DNA of 64,000 nucleotides from Klebsiella pneumoniae (GCA_945897555.1 CAMDGF010000001.1:180866-244865); one strand, 5' to 3'; shown: positions 1 to 10,899, numbered from the stretch's first letter. Made by a program: numbers and translations. The notes: generated by a model from the sequence alone, not told the origin.

Positions 1-227
1 CCGGTGACTACAAGCTTGCGGGTGAGTGGCGTCCGCTGCGGCCCGGCATGGTGCTGACCCTCGAGCCGGGTTGTTACATCCGGCCAGCTGAAGACATCGA
101 TGCGCGCTTCCACAACATCGGCATCCGCATCGAGGACGACGCGCTGGTGACCGCTGATGGTCACGACAACCTGACCGCTGCCGCGCCCAAGAGTGTGGCC
201 GACATCGAGGCGCTGATGCGGCGCTGA
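1..227 (+). CDS. pepP: Xaa-Pro aminopeptidase, C-terminal end (partial)
   Basis: The first 227 bases hold the last 74 codons of an open frame entering from the left edge. The translation contains a GMVLTLEPG-type stretch and an HNIGIRIEDD stretch. These match the C-terminal metal-binding part of the pita-bread-fold M24 peptidases, where the Glu of LEPG and the Glu of RIEDD bind the two metal ions. The enzyme removes N-terminal residues preceding proline in the cytoplasm. Its place directly before ubiH is the usual proteobacterial pepP-ubiH arrangement. The start lies outside the window. Confidence 0.85.
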   Translation, partial: GDYKLAGEWRPLRPGMVLTLEPGCYIRPAEDIDARFHNIGIRIEDDALVTADGHDNLTAAAPKSVADIEALMRR

Positions 228-279
228 GCCGGCTGCAAGCTGCCGCTCTGCTCCACCTCTGCCCCACCCCCGGCCCCAT

Positions 280-1473
280 ATGACGCACTCCGCCACCGCA
301 AGCCCAAGGCCGGACCCACTGCCCCTCGAAGCCACGGTGGTGGTGGTCGGAGGTGGCCCGGTGGGCTGTGTCTGCGCGGCCTTGCTCCAGCGCGCCGGCA
401 CTGATGTCTGTGTCCTCGAAGCCTCGACGGTCGATGCGCCCGACCCGCGCGCGCTGGCGGTGGCGTGGTCGAGCCGGCAGACGCTCGATGACCTCGGCGT
501 CTGGGCGGGCCTTGAGGCCACGCCGATGCATCACGTGCATGTGTCGGAGGCGGGGCGGCCCGGCAGCGCCACGCTCGACGCCGCTGCTGCCGGCTTGCCG
601 GCACTGGGCTTCACGGTGCGCTACGGCGATCTCGCGGCTGCACTTCGGGACACTGTTGGCGCTGCCTTGCGACGGGGTGTCCGCGTGACCGGCGTGGTAG
701 GTCCAGACAACGCTGTGGCACCCGACCGTGTCCACGTCGAGACTGCAGGGGGCGAGCGTATCGCCACCCGGCTGGTGGTAGTGGCTGATGGTCAGGGCGA
801 TTGGCCGGGTATCCGCCGCGTTGCGCGCGAGTATCCGCACGAGGCCTTGCTGGTGGACCTGCACTTCGAAGCGGCGGCCCCGGCTTGGGCTTGGGAGCGA
901 TTCACGCCGCAGGGGCCACTCGCCATCCTGCCGCGCCAGACGCCGTCCGGCTTGCGCCACACCTTGGTGTGGAGCCTGCCGCCGCAGCGTGCCACCGAAC
1001 TCATGGCGCTCGACGACGCCGGGCTGGCGGCGGCCATCGGTGCCGCGATGGGGCCGCGTCTGGGCCGTGTGTTGGCCATCGAGGCACGCGCCACGCGCCG
1101 CACCCGTCTTGCCGTGGCGCGGCCGCGCGTCGGGCCGCGGCTGGTGGTGATCGGCAATGCTGCGCAGACCCTGCACCCGATCGCTGGGCAGGGCTTCAAC
1201 CTCGGGTTGCGCGATGCGGTCACGCTGGCGGCACAGGCCGCCGATCTACCGCCTGAACAACTGGGGTCGGTCGCCGCGCTGGACGCCTTTGCGCGACGTC
1301 GTCGCAGCGACCAGTGGGGGGGCATCGCATACACCGATGGCTTGATCCGCATCGCATCGCTGGGCGCTGGCCCGGTGCGCAGCCTGCGGGGGCTCGGGCT
1401 CGCTGCGCTCGACCTGGTGCCCGGCATGCGTCGGGCGCTGTTGGCGCGCAGCGTCTTTGGTCTGCACCTCTGA
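280..1473 (+). CDS. ubiH: UbiH/UbiF-family FAD monooxygenase of ubiquinone synthesis
   Basis: This 397-residue protein is a flavin-dependent aromatic hydroxylase that adds a ring hydroxyl during ubiquinone synthesis at the inner membrane. The N-terminus has a Rossmann dinucleotide motif (VVVGGGPVGCVCA, about residues 20-33). Near residue 290 is the family signature NAAQTLHPIAGQGFNLGLRD, which binds the flavin. The length fits the UbiH/UbiF/UbiI family. Which ring position is hydroxylated cannot be read from sequence, so the ubiH symbol rests mainly on the pepP neighbour. The start ATG has only a weak ribosome site and lies 52 bases after pepP, which suggests co-transcription. Confidence 0.85.
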   Translation: MTHSATASPRPDPLPLEATVVVVGGGPVGCVCAALLQRAGTDVCVLEASTVDAPDPRALAVAWSSRQTLDDLGVWAGLEATPMHHVHVSEAGRPGSATLDAAAAGLPALGFTVRYGDLAAALRDTVGAALRRGVRVTGVVGPDNAVAPDRVHVETAGGERIATRLVVVADGQGDWPGIRRVAREYPHEALLVDLHFEAAAPAWAWERFTPQGPLAILPRQTPSGLRHTLVWSLPPQRATELMALDDAGLAAAIGAAMGPRLGRVLAIEARATRRTRLAVARPRVGPRLVVIGNAAQTLHPIAGQGFNLGLRDAVTLAAQAADLPPEQLGSVAALDAFARRRRSDQWGGIAYTDGLIRIASLGAGPVRSLRGLGLAALDLVPGMRRALLARSVFGLHL

Positions 1474-1578
1474 CCATTTGCAACTGCGTTGGGCCTGTTT
1501 TGCGGTGTCCACCGCCGCCGCGCTGACAAGCAGGTAAACTCATTAGAATCGTGTATGCATGAGACAGAGAGATGACAC

Positions 1579-1607
1579 TTTCAGGTGCCGGCGCGCGGAC
1601 TTAGAAT
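1579..1607 (+). promoter_or_regulatory. candidate sigma70 promoter of dusB-fis
   Basis: TTTCAG and TAGAAT are separated by 17 bases, and the -10 is followed at once by a GC-rich discriminator (CGCGCC). A second TAGAAT lies 58 bases upstream at 1544. GC-rich discriminators mark promoters under stringent control, and the dusB-fis promoter of enterobacteria is the classical example. That this one behaves the same way is inference. Confidence 0.45.
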
Positions 1608-1662
1608 CGCGCCTCTTCGTCGGCAGCCTCATAGTCACGGATCCTCGCCAGCAACGGACGCC

Positions 1663-2697
1663 ATGCAGATCGGCAAACACATCCTTCGCAACAATCTGTT
1701 CGTCGCACCCATGGCGGGTGTGACCGATCGGCCGTTCCGGCAGTTGTGCAAGACATTGGGCGCAGGGGTGGCGGTGAGCGAGATGGTGACCTCCAATTCG
1801 CTGCTGTATGGCTCGGAGAAGACGCGCCGCCGCGCCGACCACACCGGCGAGGTCGACCCGATCTCGGTGCAGATCGCCGGCGCCGACCCGGCCATGCTGG
1901 CTGAGGCAGCACGCTTCAACGTCGACCAGGGCGCGCAGATCATCGACATCAACATGGGCTGCCCGGCCAAGAAGGTCTGCAATGTGATGGCTGGCAGCGC
2001 GCTCATGCAGGACGAGCCGCTGGTCGGCCGCATCCTCGAGGCGGTGGTGAATGCCGTGCCGGAGGCGCCGGTCACGCTCAAATTCCGCACCGGCTGGAAC
2101 CGCGAGAACAAGAATGCGCCTGTGATCGCGCGCATCGCCGAGGAGTCGGGCATCCAGCTCATCGCCATCCACGGCCGCACCCGCGCCGACCAGTACATGG
2201 GCGACGCCGAGTACGACACCATCAGGCTGGTCAAGAGCCAGCGCGGCATCCCGGTGATCGCCAATGGCGACATCACCAGCCCGCAGAAGGCCAAGGCGGT
2301 GCTCGACCACACCGGCGCGGACGGCGTGATGATCGGCCGCGCGGCCCAAGGCCGGCCGTGGATCTTCCGCGAGATCGAGCACTTCCTGAAGACCGGCGAG
2401 GTGCTGCCGCCGCCGCGCGTCGACGAGATCCATCGCGTCATGATCGCCCACATCGAGGACCTCTACGGCTTCTACGGCATCGAGCGTGGCCTGCGCGTGG
2501 CGCGCAAGCACATCAGCTGGTACACCAAGGGCCTGGTGGGCTCGGCGAGTTTCCGCCACGCCATGAACCAGCTCGAGACGGTGGCCGAGCAACGCAACGC
2601 CATCGACGCGTTCTTTGCCGGCCTCGGGCACGTGGCTGAGCGGCTGGTGTATGACGACAGCGAGGGCCAGGGCGCCCCAGCGGAGCTCGCCGCATGA
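1663..2697 (+). CDS. dusB: tRNA-dihydrouridine synthase B
   Basis: This 344-residue flavoprotein reduces uridines to dihydrouridine in tRNA. The N-terminal APMAGVTDRPFR stretch, the MGCPAKKVCN loop with the catalytic cysteine (NMGCPAKKVC), and the RTGW and HGRTRAD motifs are those of the DusB TIM barrel. I chose ATG 1663 because the protein then begins MQIGKHILRNNLFVAPMAG, as in the family; the longer track ORF adds an unrelated tail. The stop overlaps the fis start by four bases, so the two genes are translationally coupled. This dusB-fis pairing is widely conserved. Confidence 0.95.
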   Translation: MQIGKHILRNNLFVAPMAGVTDRPFRQLCKTLGAGVAVSEMVTSNSLLYGSEKTRRRADHTGEVDPISVQIAGADPAMLAEAARFNVDQGAQIIDINMGCPAKKVCNVMAGSALMQDEPLVGRILEAVVNAVPEAPVTLKFRTGWNRENKNAPVIARIAEESGIQLIAIHGRTRADQYMGDAEYDTIRLVKSQRGIPVIANGDITSPQKAKAVLDHTGADGVMIGRAAQGRPWIFREIEHFLKTGEVLPPPRVDEIHRVMIAHIEDLYGFYGIERGLRVARKHISWYTKGLVGSASFRHAMNQLETVAEQRNAIDAFFAGLGHVAERLVYDDSEGQGAPAELAA

Positions 2698-2945
2698 GCG
2701 CTTCCGGCATGAACGACTCGAGCCTGAGCCGCTGCGTACGGCAGTCGCTCGAGGAGTATTTCCAGCACCTCGATGGCGAGGCGCCGCACGAGGTGCAGAG
2801 GATGGTGATGGACGCCGTAGAGAGGCCGATGCTGGAGGTGGTGATGCGCCACGCCCGGGGCAACCAGACCGTGGCCGCGCAGGTCCTTGGCATCAGCCGC
2901 AATACCCTGCACAAGAAGCTGGTGCATTACGGCCTCGACGGCTGA
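2694..2945 (+). CDS. fis: DNA-binding protein Fis
   Basis: This 83-residue nucleoid protein bends DNA and regulates rRNA genes, recombination and growth-phase genes. The C-terminal helix-turn-helix is clear ([19 protein letters not shown], about residues 58-76), and the upstream helices ending [11 protein letters not shown] match the Fis dimer core. The ATG lies inside the end of dusB (ATGA overlap). Fis shares the dusB promoter region, so its expression probably follows growth rate. Betaproteobacterial Fis proteins of about 80 residues are normal. Confidence 0.93.
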   Translation: MSASGMNDSSLSRCVRQSLEEYFQHLDGEAPHEVQRMVMDAVERPMLEVVMRHARGNQTVAAQVLGISRNTLHKKLVHYGLDG

Positions 2946-2952
2946 CCGGCAA

Positions 2953-4560
2953 GTGACGGCAGCGTCAGCCCGCGGGCGTTACGCCCTCCTCAGCGTGTCC
3001 GATAAGCGGGGTGTGGTCGACCTGGGTCGCGCGCTCGCTGCGCTCGGTTTCGGCTTGCTTTCCACGGGTGGCACCGCCGCCGCGCTTCGCGATGCCGGCC
3101 TTGCCGTGACCGACGTGGCCGAACACACCGGCTCGCCCGAGATGCTCGACGGCCGCGTCAAGACGCTGCACCCGCGCGTGCACGGCGGCATCCTGGCGCG
3201 GCGTGACCTGCCCGAGCACATGGCCACGTTGGCGCAGCACGACATCCCGGCGATCGACGTCGTTGTCGTCAACCTCTACCCCTTCGCGCAGACGGTGGCG
3301 CGGCCTGGCTGCGACATGATCGAGGCGATCGAGAACATCGACATCGGTGGCCCGGCGATGGTCCGCGCAGCCGCCAAGAATCATGGCGGCGAGGCCGGCG
3401 GTGTCGGCATCGTCACCGATCCGGACGACTACGCGGGGGTGCTGGACGAACTGCGTAGCGCCGGCGCGCTGAGTGCTGCGACGCGCTACCGGCTGGCAGT
3501 CAAGGCCTTTACCCACACCGCGCGCTATGACGGTATGGTCGCCAACTGGCTGTCCAGCCGCGCTCCGGGCGCTGCGCCCGCCGCAGAGTTCCCTGAGCGT
3601 CTGCAACTCGGCTTCGACCGTCTGCAGACCCTGCGCTACGGCGAGAACCCGCATCAGGCGGCGGCGTTCTACCGCGACCCGGCCGCCGCTGCGGGTGGCA
3701 TCGCCGGCGCGGTGCAGTTGCAGGGCAAGGAGCTCAGCTACAACAACATCGCCGACGCCGACGCTGCGTGGGAGTGCGTCAAGGCCTTTGCCACCGGTGC
3801 GTGCGTCATCGTCAAGCACGCCAACCCCTGTGGTGTGGCGCTGGGCGAGACCGCGCTGCACGCCTATCAGCGCGCCTTCGCCACCGATCCGAGTTCGGCC
3901 TTCGGCGGCATCATCGCCTTTAACTGCGAGGTCGATGCCGCCACAGTCGAGGGCGTGAGCAAGCAGTTCATGGAGGTGTTGGTCGCGCCGTCCTACACCG
4001 CTGAGGCATTGCAACGGTTGGGCGCCAAGGCCAACGTAAGGGTGCTGCAGTGTGCCTTGCCTGGCCCAGCTGCCGGATGTGATGCCGGAGCCGCTGCGTG
4101 GGACCTCAAGCGCATCGGTGGCGGGCTGCTGGTGCAGACGCGCGACACGCACACCGCGGCCGATGACGCGCTGCGAGTGGTCACCGAGCGTCAGCCCACC
4201 CGTGCCGAGATGGCCGATCTGCGCTTTGCCTGGACGGTGGCGCGCTTCGTCAAGAGCAATGCCATCGTCTATTGCAAGGATGGCCAGACGGTGGGTGTGG
4301 GCGCCGGCCAGATGAGTCGCGTCGACTCCACCCGCATCGCCCGTATCAAAGCGGAGCACGCCGGCCTCACCGTGGCTGGGTCGGTGGTGGCCTCCGATGC
4401 CTTCTTCCCGTTCCGCGACGGCCTCGATGTGCTGGCCGAGGCGGGTGCCACCGCGGTGATCCAGCCGGGTGGCTCGCAGCGCGACGCCGAGGTCATCGCC
4501 GCCGCCGACGAGCACGGCCTCGCCATGGTCTTTACCGGCTTTCGGCACTTCCGGCACTGA
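2953..4560 (+). CDS. purH: bifunctional AICAR formyltransferase / IMP cyclohydrolase
   Basis: This 535-residue enzyme performs the last two steps of IMP synthesis, formylation of AICAR and ring closure. The N-terminal cyclohydrolase domain (about 1-200) starts [16 protein letters not shown] and carries the family stretch [20 protein letters not shown]. The formyltransferase domain carries KHANPCGVA, with the catalytic Lys-His pair. The annotated start is GTG 2953, seven bases after the fis stop. The longer track ORF prepends out-of-frame fis sequence. It continues directly into purD with one base between the genes. Confidence 0.95.
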   Translation: MTAASARGRYALLSVSDKRGVVDLGRALAALGFGLLSTGGTAAALRDAGLAVTDVAEHTGSPEMLDGRVKTLHPRVHGGILARRDLPEHMATLAQHDIPAIDVVVVNLYPFAQTVARPGCDMIEAIENIDIGGPAMVRAAAKNHGGEAGGVGIVTDPDDYAGVLDELRSAGALSAATRYRLAVKAFTHTARYDGMVANWLSSRAPGAAPAAEFPERLQLGFDRLQTLRYGENPHQAAAFYRDPAAAAGGIAGAVQLQGKELSYNNIADADAAWECVKAFATGACVIVKHANPCGVALGETALHAYQRAFATDPSSAFGGIIAFNCEVDAATVEGVSKQFMEVLVAPSYTAEALQRLGAKANVRVLQCALPGPAAGCDAGAAAWDLKRIGGGLLVQTRDTHTAADDALRVVTERQPTRAEMADLRFAWTVARFVKSNAIVYCKDGQTVGVGAGQMSRVDSTRIARIKAEHAGLTVAGSVVASDAFFPFRDGLDVLAEAGATAVIQPGGSQRDAEVIAAADEHGLAMVFTGFRHFRH

Positions 4561-4561
4561 C

Positions 4562-5836
4562 ATGAAGGTCCTCGTCATCGGCAGCGGCGCGCGCGAACAT
4601 GCCTTGGCCTGGAAGCTCGCGCAGTCGGAGCAGGTGGACGAGGTGGTGGTGAGCCCCGGCAATGGCGGCACTGCCCGCGAGCCGGGTTGCCGCAATGCGC
4701 CAGGCGGCAGCGTGCCGGATTGGCTGGCATTGGCGCAGCGCGAAGACGTCGACCTCACCGTGGTCGGCCCGGAGAACCCGCTCGCCGCAGGGTTGGTCGA
4801 CAGCTTCCGCACGGCCGGATACGCAGTCGTGGGGCCGACCCGTGCCGCGGCGCAACTGGAGAGCTCCAAGGACTTCGCCAAGGCCTTCATGACGCGCCAC
4901 GGCATCCCCACCGCCCCATACGCCACCTTCACCGATGCGGCGGCCGCCCACGCCTACGTCGACGCGCAGGGCGCGCCGATCGTGGTCAAGGCCGATGGGC
5001 TTGCCGCTGGCAAGGGCGTGGTGGTGGCGCAGACCGCCGCCGAGGCGCACGCCGCCATCGACGCCATGCTCGAGGGCAACAGCCTCGGCAGCGCCGGTGC
5101 GCGGGTGGTGATCGAGGGCTTTCTGAGCGGCGAGGAGGCGAGCTTCATTGTCGTCGCCCACGGCGAGCAGGCGGTGGCTTTTGCCTCCAGCCAGGACCAC
5201 AAGCGGCTGAAGGATGGCGACGAGGGGCCCAACACCGGCGGCATGGGTGCCTACTCACCGGCTCCTGTGGTCACCATGGAGATGCACCAGCGGGTGATGG
5301 ACGAGGTGATCCGCCCGGCCTTGCGCGGAATGATTGCGGAGGGCACGCCGTTCACCGGCTTCCTCTACGCGGGCCTGATGATCGGCGAGGATGGCCGCAT
5401 CGGCGTGCTCGAGTTCAACTGCCGCATGGGCGACCCCGAGACGCAACCCATCCTGATGCGCTACGCCGGCGACTTTGCCCTGCTGATGCTGCACGCCGCG
5501 CACGGCACGCTGCATCTGGCCGACCCGGACTGGGACCCGCGCCCGGCGCTGGGCGTGGTGCTGGCCGCGGCGGGTTATCCGGAAGCCCCGCGCAAGGATG
5601 ATGCGATCAGCGGCCTGCCTGCCGACAACGACGATCTACACGTCTTCCATGCCGGGACCGTGCTGGATGAAAACGGTGACTTGCGCACCCATGGCGGCCG
5701 CGTTCTGACCGTCACCGCGCTCGGCAACGATCTGCGCGACGCTGCCCAGCGTGCCTATGCAGCTGCCGATGCCATCAGCTTTGAGGGTCGCCAGATGCGG
5801 CGGGACATCGGTCACCGCGCGCTCGGCAAGGGGTAA
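4562..5836 (+). CDS. purD: phosphoribosylamine-glycine ligase (GAR synthetase)
   Basis: This 424-residue ATP-grasp ligase joins glycine to phosphoribosylamine in purine synthesis. The start [19 protein letters not shown] is the family N-terminus. [15 protein letters not shown] is the ATP-grasp lid region, and GFLYAGLMI and [13 protein letters not shown] are the metal/ATP-binding strands. ATG 4562 directly follows the purH stop (TGA-C-ATG), so translation is probably coupled. The track ORF starting at 4469 is an extension into purH. hemF follows nine bases later. Confidence 0.95.
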   Translation: MKVLVIGSGAREHALAWKLAQSEQVDEVVVSPGNGGTAREPGCRNAPGGSVPDWLALAQREDVDLTVVGPENPLAAGLVDSFRTAGYAVVGPTRAAAQLESSKDFAKAFMTRHGIPTAPYATFTDAAAAHAYVDAQGAPIVVKADGLAAGKGVVVAQTAAEAHAAIDAMLEGNSLGSAGARVVIEGFLSGEEASFIVVAHGEQAVAFASSQDHKRLKDGDEGPNTGGMGAYSPAPVVTMEMHQRVMDEVIRPALRGMIAEGTPFTGFLYAGLMIGEDGRIGVLEFNCRMGDPETQPILMRYAGDFALLMLHAAHGTLHLADPDWDPRPALGVVLAAAGYPEAPRKDDAISGLPADNDDLHVFHAGTVLDENGDLRTHGGRVLTVTALGNDLRDAAQRAYAAADAISFEGRQMRRDIGHRALGKG

Positions 5837-5845
5837 GATCGCCTC

Positions 5846-6790
5846 ATGGATACCGGCGCTGTCTACGACTATCTCACGGGCTTGCAGAGCCGCATCATCG
5901 ACCACATGCAGGCAGTGGACGGCAAGCCGTTCCGCACCGACAGCTGGCAGCGCCCTGAGGGCGGTGGTGGCATCAGCCGGTTGGTCGAGGAGGGCAACGT
6001 GCTGGAGCGCGGCGGCGTGAACTTCTCGCACGTGCTCGGCGCCAAGCTACCGCCTTCGGCCAGCGCGCACCGGCCGGAACTCGCCGGCCGGCCATGGGAG
6101 GCGATGGGCGTGTCGCTGGTGCTGCACCCGCGCAACCCCTACGCCCCCACCGTGCACATGAACGTGCGCTTCTTCGTCGCCAAGCCGACCAGCGAGGGCG
6201 CAGCCCGTGCAGATCAGCCGATCTGGTGGTTCGGTGGCGGGATGGACCTCACGCCTTACTACGGTTTTGATGAGGACGCCGCGCATTTTCATCGTGAATG
6301 TAAAGCCGCGCTCGAACCGTTCGGCGCCGACTATCACCCGCGCTTCAAGGCCTGGTGTGACGATTATTTCTTTCTGAAGCACCGTGGCGAGCCGCGCGGT
6401 GTCGGCGGCGTGTTCTTCGACGACCTTGGCGCGCAGGGCGAGATCGACTTCGAGCAGGCCTTCGCGCTCATGCGCAGCGTCGGGGATCACTTCCTCACCG
6501 CCTACGCGCCCATCCTCGAGCGGCGCAAAGATCTTGCATACGGCGAGCACGAGCGCGATTTCCAAGCCTATCGCCGTGGCCGCTACGTCGAGTTCAATCT
6601 GGTCTTCGACCGCGGCACCTTGTTCGGCCTGCAGTCGGGCGGACGCACCGAGTCGATCCTGATGTCGATGCCACCGATCGTGAAGTGGCGCTACGACTGG
6701 GCGCCCGCGGTGGGCTCGCCAGAGGCGCGCTTATACGAGCACTATCTGGTGCCGCGCGACTGGGCCGGGATGGCGCTCACCACTGCCTGA
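5846..6790 (+). CDS. hemF: oxygen-dependent coproporphyrinogen III oxidase
   Basis: This 314-residue enzyme decarboxylates coproporphyrinogen III to protoporphyrinogen IX using O2. Diagnostic stretches are [25 protein letters not shown] near the N-terminus, [27 protein letters not shown] and [20 protein letters not shown]. The product feeds heme and, in this organism, bacteriochlorophyll. Being oxygen-dependent, it would serve aerobic or microaerobic growth; an oxygen-independent hemN-type enzyme would be needed under anoxic phototrophy and is not in the window. The stop lies 20 bases from a convergent gene. Confidence 0.95.
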   Translation: MDTGAVYDYLTGLQSRIIDHMQAVDGKPFRTDSWQRPEGGGGISRLVEEGNVLERGGVNFSHVLGAKLPPSASAHRPELAGRPWEAMGVSLVLHPRNPYAPTVHMNVRFFVAKPTSEGAARADQPIWWFGGGMDLTPYYGFDEDAAHFHRECKAALEPFGADYHPRFKAWCDDYFFLKHRGEPRGVGGVFFDDLGAQGEIDFEQAFALMRSVGDHFLTAYAPILERRKDLAYGEHERDFQAYRRGRYVEFNLVFDRGTLFGLQSGGRTESILMSMPPIVKWRYDWAPAVGSPEARLYEHYLVPRDWAGMALTTA

Positions 6791-6809
6791 GCCAGCATGG
6801 CCGGGCAGC

Positions 6810-7313
6810 TTACTTTTTGATGGTTGGCTGGATCATCACTTCCTTGGTGAAGAAGGTGTCCTGTTTGCCTGCGCAGGTCATGAAGGCGAGGGCGTCGCCG
6901 ACCCGCATGAACTGACCTTCCATGCCGAGGTAGACGTTCTGCACGCGGTAGGCCTCCGTCTCGGTCTTCATGGTGGTCGGGCAATCGGCAAAGATGCTGT
7001 CACCTCCCGCCTTGTATTGCAGCACGTGCACCAGTTCGTGCAGCAGAAAGCTGTTGTCGGACGGGTTCTCGAGGTCGAGGCTGTCGCGGATGAGGATCTG
7101 GTAGCGATCGGTGTCAAAGATCGCAACCATCCCCTCGCAGCCCTTGGCGTCGTCTGGGCAGATCTCGCGACTGATCTCGGCGACCGGCAGTTGCCGGATG
7201 GGTGGCAGGTCTTGCGCGGGGATGACCGGATAGCCTGACAGCTTGGCGGCCAGCGGCAGCAAGTATGCGATGAGGTCGGCAGGGACCATAGTGCTGCGCC
7301 TGAGCCAGATCAC
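6810..7313 (-). CDS. small putative zinc metallopeptidase-like protein (HELVH)
   Basis: This is a 167-residue protein of unknown function. It has an HEXXH motif (LLHELVHVLQ, about residues 90-99) followed after about 20 residues by an ETEAYRVQN stretch. The Glu there could be a third zinc ligand, as in gluzincin-type enzymes. Two Cys pairs (ICPDDAKGCEG; DCPTT and TCAGK) could form disulfides, but no convincing signal peptide is visible. The GTG start at 7313 has AGGAGG unusually close upstream (two bases), so an internal start such as ATG 7289 is possible. The gene converges on hemF and lies downstream of metG on the same strand. No substrate can be inferred. Confidence 0.6.
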   Translation of the reverse strand: MIWLRRSTMVPADLIAYLLPLAAKLSGYPVIPAQDLPPIRQLPVAEISREICPDDAKGCEGMVAIFDTDRYQILIRDSLDLENPSDNSFLLHELVHVLQYKAGGDSIFADCPTTMKTETEAYRVQNVYLGMEGQFMRVGDALAFMTCAGKQDTFFTKEVMIQPTIKK

Positions 7314-7455
7314 GGCCTCCTGAGACTGCTGCCCCTGCGCCTCGTTCCCGCCGCAGCGAAATCCGGAGCGCGTCCAGATCGACCCCGGGTCGACGTGTGT
7401 CTGGGGCCAGTGCCGGCCCCGAGCGCTGCATGGGTGGCTCGGCGTCAGCTCGCGG

Positions 7456-9582
7456 TCAGCGCACCTTCATACCCGGCTGCGCGCCACTGTCTGGCGACAG
7501 GATGAACAGACCGGCCGTTCCGCCGGTCTCGTCCGAGGCCGCCAGCACCATGCCCTCGGAGATGCCGAACTTCATCTTGCGCGGCGCGAGATTGGCCACT
7601 ACCACCGTGAGTCGGCCCTCCAGCGCCTCGGGCGCGTAAGCGCTCTTGATACCGGCAAAGACCTGCCGCATGCCCAGGGCCCCGAGGTCTAGCTGCAGGC
7701 GCAACAGCTTGTCGGCGCCCTCGACGTGTTCGGCCTTGGCGATGCGCGCGATGCGCAGATCGACCTTGGCGAAGTCGTCGATGCTGATGTGCGGGTCGGT
7801 GGCGGGGGCGGTCTCGCTCATGGCGGCTCCGGTTCGGCTGTCTTGGGCGGCGGGGGGTGTGGCATTGCCGGCGGCTTGGGCTTTGGCCGGCTTTCCGGCA
7901 GGTGCAGGCTCGAGCGTCTGCCGGTTCGCCTCGACCAGGGCATCGATCCGCTGGGTGTCGACGCGCTGCATCAGGTGCTGGTAGGCCTTGACCGGGCGAG
8001 CGGCGTCGAGCCCGTGAGCCACGTCGGCCCACGCCAGCGGCGGCACGTCGAGGAAAGCCTCGACCTTGCCTGCCACCACCGGCAGCACCGGCTTGAGGTA
8101 CAGCGTGAGGATGCGGAAGCACTCCAGCGCCACCGAGCAGACACGATGCAGATCGGCATCGCGGCCCTCGAGCCGGGCCAGCTCCCAAGGCTTCTCGGCG
8201 TCGACGAACACGTTCACCGTGTCCGCCAGTTCCATGACACGGCGCATCGCCTTGGCGAACTCACGCGCCTCGTAAAGTGCGGCGACCTCGTCCGCGGCGC
8301 TGCGCAGTTCGCCCACCAGTGGGTGCATCAGCGCGGCAGCGTCGACCCGGCCGTCGAAGCGCTTGGCCAAAAAACCCGCGCAGCGGCTGGCGATGTTCAC
8401 GTACTTGCCGACCAGGTCGCTGTTGACGCGGGCGACGAAGTCTTCGAGCTTGAGGTCGATGTCCTCGAGGCTGGCGTTGAGCTTGGCGGCGAAGTAGTAG
8501 CGCAGCCACTCCGCATCGAGGCCCTGCTTAAGGTAGCTCGCGGCGGTGATGAAAGTCCCGCGCGATTTGCTCATCTTCTCGCCATCGACGGTGAGGAAGC
8601 CGTGGGCAAACACATTGGTCGGCGTGCGGTAGCCAGCAAAGTGCAGCATCGCCGGCCAGAACAGCGTGTGGAAGTAGAGGATGTCCTTGCCGATGAAGTG
8701 GTACTGCTCGGTGGCGCTGCCCGGCTGCGTCCACTCGGCAAAATCAAGCCCCTCGCGCGCGCAGATCTGCTGGAAGCTGGCGTAGTAGCCGACCGGCGCG
8801 TCAAGCCACACGTAGAAGTATTTGCCCGGCGCGTCGGGGATCTCGAAGCCGAAGTAGGGCGCGTCGCGCGAGATGTCCCAGTCGCCGAGCTTCGATTCCT
8901 CGCCGGTCTCCCCCACCCACTCGCGCATCTTGTTGCGGGCCTCGGGTTGCAGACGTCCGGTGGCCTGCGTCCACTCGCGCAGGAATGCCTCGCATCGCGG
9001 GTCGGAGAGCTTGAAGAAGTGGTGCTCGGAGGCCTTGCGCACGGGCTTTGAACCGCTCACCGCCGAGTAGGGGTTCTTGAGGTCGGTCGGGCTGTAGGTG
9101 GCGCCGCACTTCTCGCAGCTGTCGCCGTACTGGTCGGCAGCGTTGCACTTGGGGCACTCGCCTTTCACGAAGCGGTCGGGCAGGAACATCTGCTTGACCG
9201 GGTCATAGAACTGCTCGACGTCGCGTGTCTCGATCAGGCCGGCGGCGCGCAGCCGGCGGTAGATGCCCTGCGCCAGTTCACGGTTCTCCTCGCAATCGGT
9301 GCTGCCGAAGTGGTCAAAACTCACCCTGAAGCCGTCGAAGTCGGCCTTGTGTTCGTGCCAGACGCGGTCGATCAGCTGCTTGGGCGTGATGCCCTCCGAC
9401 TCGGCGCGCAGCATGATCGGTGTGCCGTGCGTGTCGTCGGCGCAGGCGTACCAGACCTCGTGGCCACGCATGCGCTGGAAGCGCACCCAGATGTCGGTCT
9501 GGATGTACTCCACCAGGTGGCCGATGTGGATCTGGCCGTTGGCGTAGGGCAAGGCGGAGGTGACGAGCAGGCGACGGGTCAT
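7456..9582 (-). CDS. metG: methionyl-tRNA synthetase
   Basis: This 708-residue class I aminoacyl-tRNA synthetase charges tRNA-Met. It has the HIGH motif ([10 protein letters not shown]) near the N-terminus, a zinc-binding knuckle with four cysteines ([19 protein letters not shown]), the [10 protein letters not shown] catalytic loop, and a C-terminal tRNA-binding OB-fold domain (about the last 110 residues, [20 protein letters not shown]). An Ala/Pro-rich linker precedes that domain. The start is fixed by the conserved [16 protein letters not shown] beginning at 9582. The track ORF runs far upstream only because the antisense strand of mrp lacks stops. It is divergent from mrp. Confidence 0.96.
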   Translation of the reverse strand: MTRRLLVTSALPYANGQIHIGHLVEYIQTDIWVRFQRMRGHEVWYACADDTHGTPIMLRAESEGITPKQLIDRVWHEHKADFDGFRVSFDHFGSTDCEENRELAQGIYRRLRAAGLIETRDVEQFYDPVKQMFLPDRFVKGECPKCNAADQYGDSCEKCGATYSPTDLKNPYSAVSGSKPVRKASEHHFFKLSDPRCEAFLREWTQATGRLQPEARNKMREWVGETGEESKLGDWDISRDAPYFGFEIPDAPGKYFYVWLDAPVGYYASFQQICAREGLDFAEWTQPGSATEQYHFIGKDILYFHTLFWPAMLHFAGYRTPTNVFAHGFLTVDGEKMSKSRGTFITAASYLKQGLDAEWLRYYFAAKLNASLEDIDLKLEDFVARVNSDLVGKYVNIASRCAGFLAKRFDGRVDAAALMHPLVGELRSAADEVAALYEAREFAKAMRRVMELADTVNVFVDAEKPWELARLEGRDADLHRVCSVALECFRILTLYLKPVLPVVAGKVEAFLDVPPLAWADVAHGLDAARPVKAYQHLMQRVDTQRIDALVEANRQTLEPAPAGKPAKAQAAGNATPPAAQDSRTGAAMSETAPATDPHISIDDFAKVDLRIARIAKAEHVEGADKLLRLQLDLGALGMRQVFAGIKSAYAPEALEGRLTVVVANLAPRKMKFGISEGMVLAASDETGGTAGLFILSPDSGAQPGMKVR

Positions 9583-9813
9583 GGTGATGTTGGCAGCGGC
9601 TCCGGGCCGGCGGGCGGAGCCGCTGCGGCGAATCGCGGATGTTACCGGAACTGACCCGCGACCCCGGCCCTCTGAGGCAGGGTCGTGAGCTTGCTGATCC
9701 ATCGCCTGAACACCCAGGCTTTGTGGAGCCGCACCCGTGAGAGAATCGCCGTCCGATGGCGTGCCACGCGGCGGCGCCCTCTGCAAACCTACAGAAACCA
9801 CCCGGAGTCCGCA

Positions 9814-10899
9814 GTGGCAGACCACAACCAGATCCTCGACGCCTGCAAGGCGCTCATCGACCCGAACACCGGCAAGGACTTCGTGGCGCAGAAGTCGATC
9901 CGCAACGTCAAGGTGGAGGGCGACAAGGTCTCGCTGGAACTCGTCCTCGGCTATCCGGCGCAAAGCCAGCACGACGGCTTTCGCGAGCAGATCATCGGTG
10001 CGCTGCGCGCATTGCCCGGCGTCGGCAACGTCAGCGTGATGATCCACACCGACATCACGGCGCATGGTGTGCAGCGCGGTGTCCAGCTGATCCCCGGGGT
10101 CAAGAACATCATTGCTGTCGCATCGGGCAAGGGCGGGGTGGGCAAGAGCACCACCGCGGTCAACCTTGCCTTGGCATTGGCGGCCGAGGGTGCGCGTGTC
10201 GGCATGCTCGACGCCGACATCTATGGCCCTTCGCAGCCGACCATGCTCGGCATCTCCGGCAAGCCGGACACCGCCGACGGCCAGATGCTCGAGCCGATGT
10301 GGCACTACGGTGTTCAGGCGATGAGCGTGGGCTTCCTCATCGACCCTGACACGCCCATGGTGTGGCGCGGCCCCATGGTCACCTCGGCGCTTGAACAGCT
10401 GCTCAACCAGACGCGCTGGCAGGAGCTCGACTACCTGGTGGTCGACCTGCCGCCCGGTACCGGCGACATCCAGCTCACCCTGGCGCAGAAGGTGCCCGTC
10501 ACCGGCGCGGTGATCGTCACCACGCCGCAGGATATCGCCCTGCTGGATGCACGCAAGGGCCTCAAAATGTTCGAGAAGGTGGGCATCCCCATCCTCGGCA
10601 TCGTCGAGAACATGAGCATCCACATCTGCAGCAATTGCGGCCACCAGGAGCACATCTTTGGCAGCGGTGGCGGCGCGAAGATGTGCGCCGACTACGGCAC
10701 CGAGTTGCTCGGCAGCCTGCCGCTCGATATCCGCATCCGCGAGCAGGCTGACAGTGGCTCGCCCACCGTGGTGGCCGACCCGCAAGGCGCCATCAGCGAG
10801 ATCTACAAGGCCATCGCGCGCAAGGTCGCCGTGAAGGTGGCGGAAAAGGCGGCCGACATGTCGGCCAAGTTCCCCAAGATCGTGGTGCAGAACACCTAG
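9814..10899 (+). CDS. mrp: Mrp/ApbC-family iron-sulfur cluster carrier ATPase
   Basis: This 361-residue protein has an N-terminal MIP18-like domain (about 1-90) and a ParA/MinD-type P-loop domain with the deviant Walker [10 protein letters not shown] near residue 108. The C-terminal half has the CSNCG pair (CxxC) that binds a bridging Fe-S cluster in dimers. Family members carry and deliver Fe-S clusters in the cytoplasm. The GTG start at 9814 sits shortly after a CCGGAG ribosome site and gives the conserved [17 protein letters not shown] beginning. The metG/mrp divergence is common in proteobacteria. Confidence 0.92.
   Translation: MADHNQILDACKALIDPNTGKDFVAQKSIRNVKVEGDKVSLELVLGYPAQSQHDGFREQIIGALRALPGVGNVSVMIHTDITAHGVQRGVQLIPGVKNIIAVASGKGGVGKSTTAVNLALALAAEGARVGMLDADIYGPSQPTMLGISGKPDTADGQMLEPMWHYGVQAMSVGFLIDPDTPMVWRGPMVTSALEQLLNQTRWQELDYLVVDLPPGTGDIQLTLAQKVPVTGAVIVTTPQDIALLDARKGLKMFEKVGIPILGIVENMSIHICSNCGHQEHIFGSGGGAKMCADYGTELLGSLPLDIRIREQADSGSPTVVADPQGAISEIYKAIARKVAVKVAEKAADMSAKFPKIVVQNT

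Noticed and set aside
9583-10785. Long in-frame extension of metG (1109-residue ORF) antisense to mrp
   Set aside because: metG begins at the conserved [16 protein letters not shown]. The extension is the stop-free antisense strand of a GC-rich gene, and mrp has clear P-loop and CxxC motifs on the other strand.
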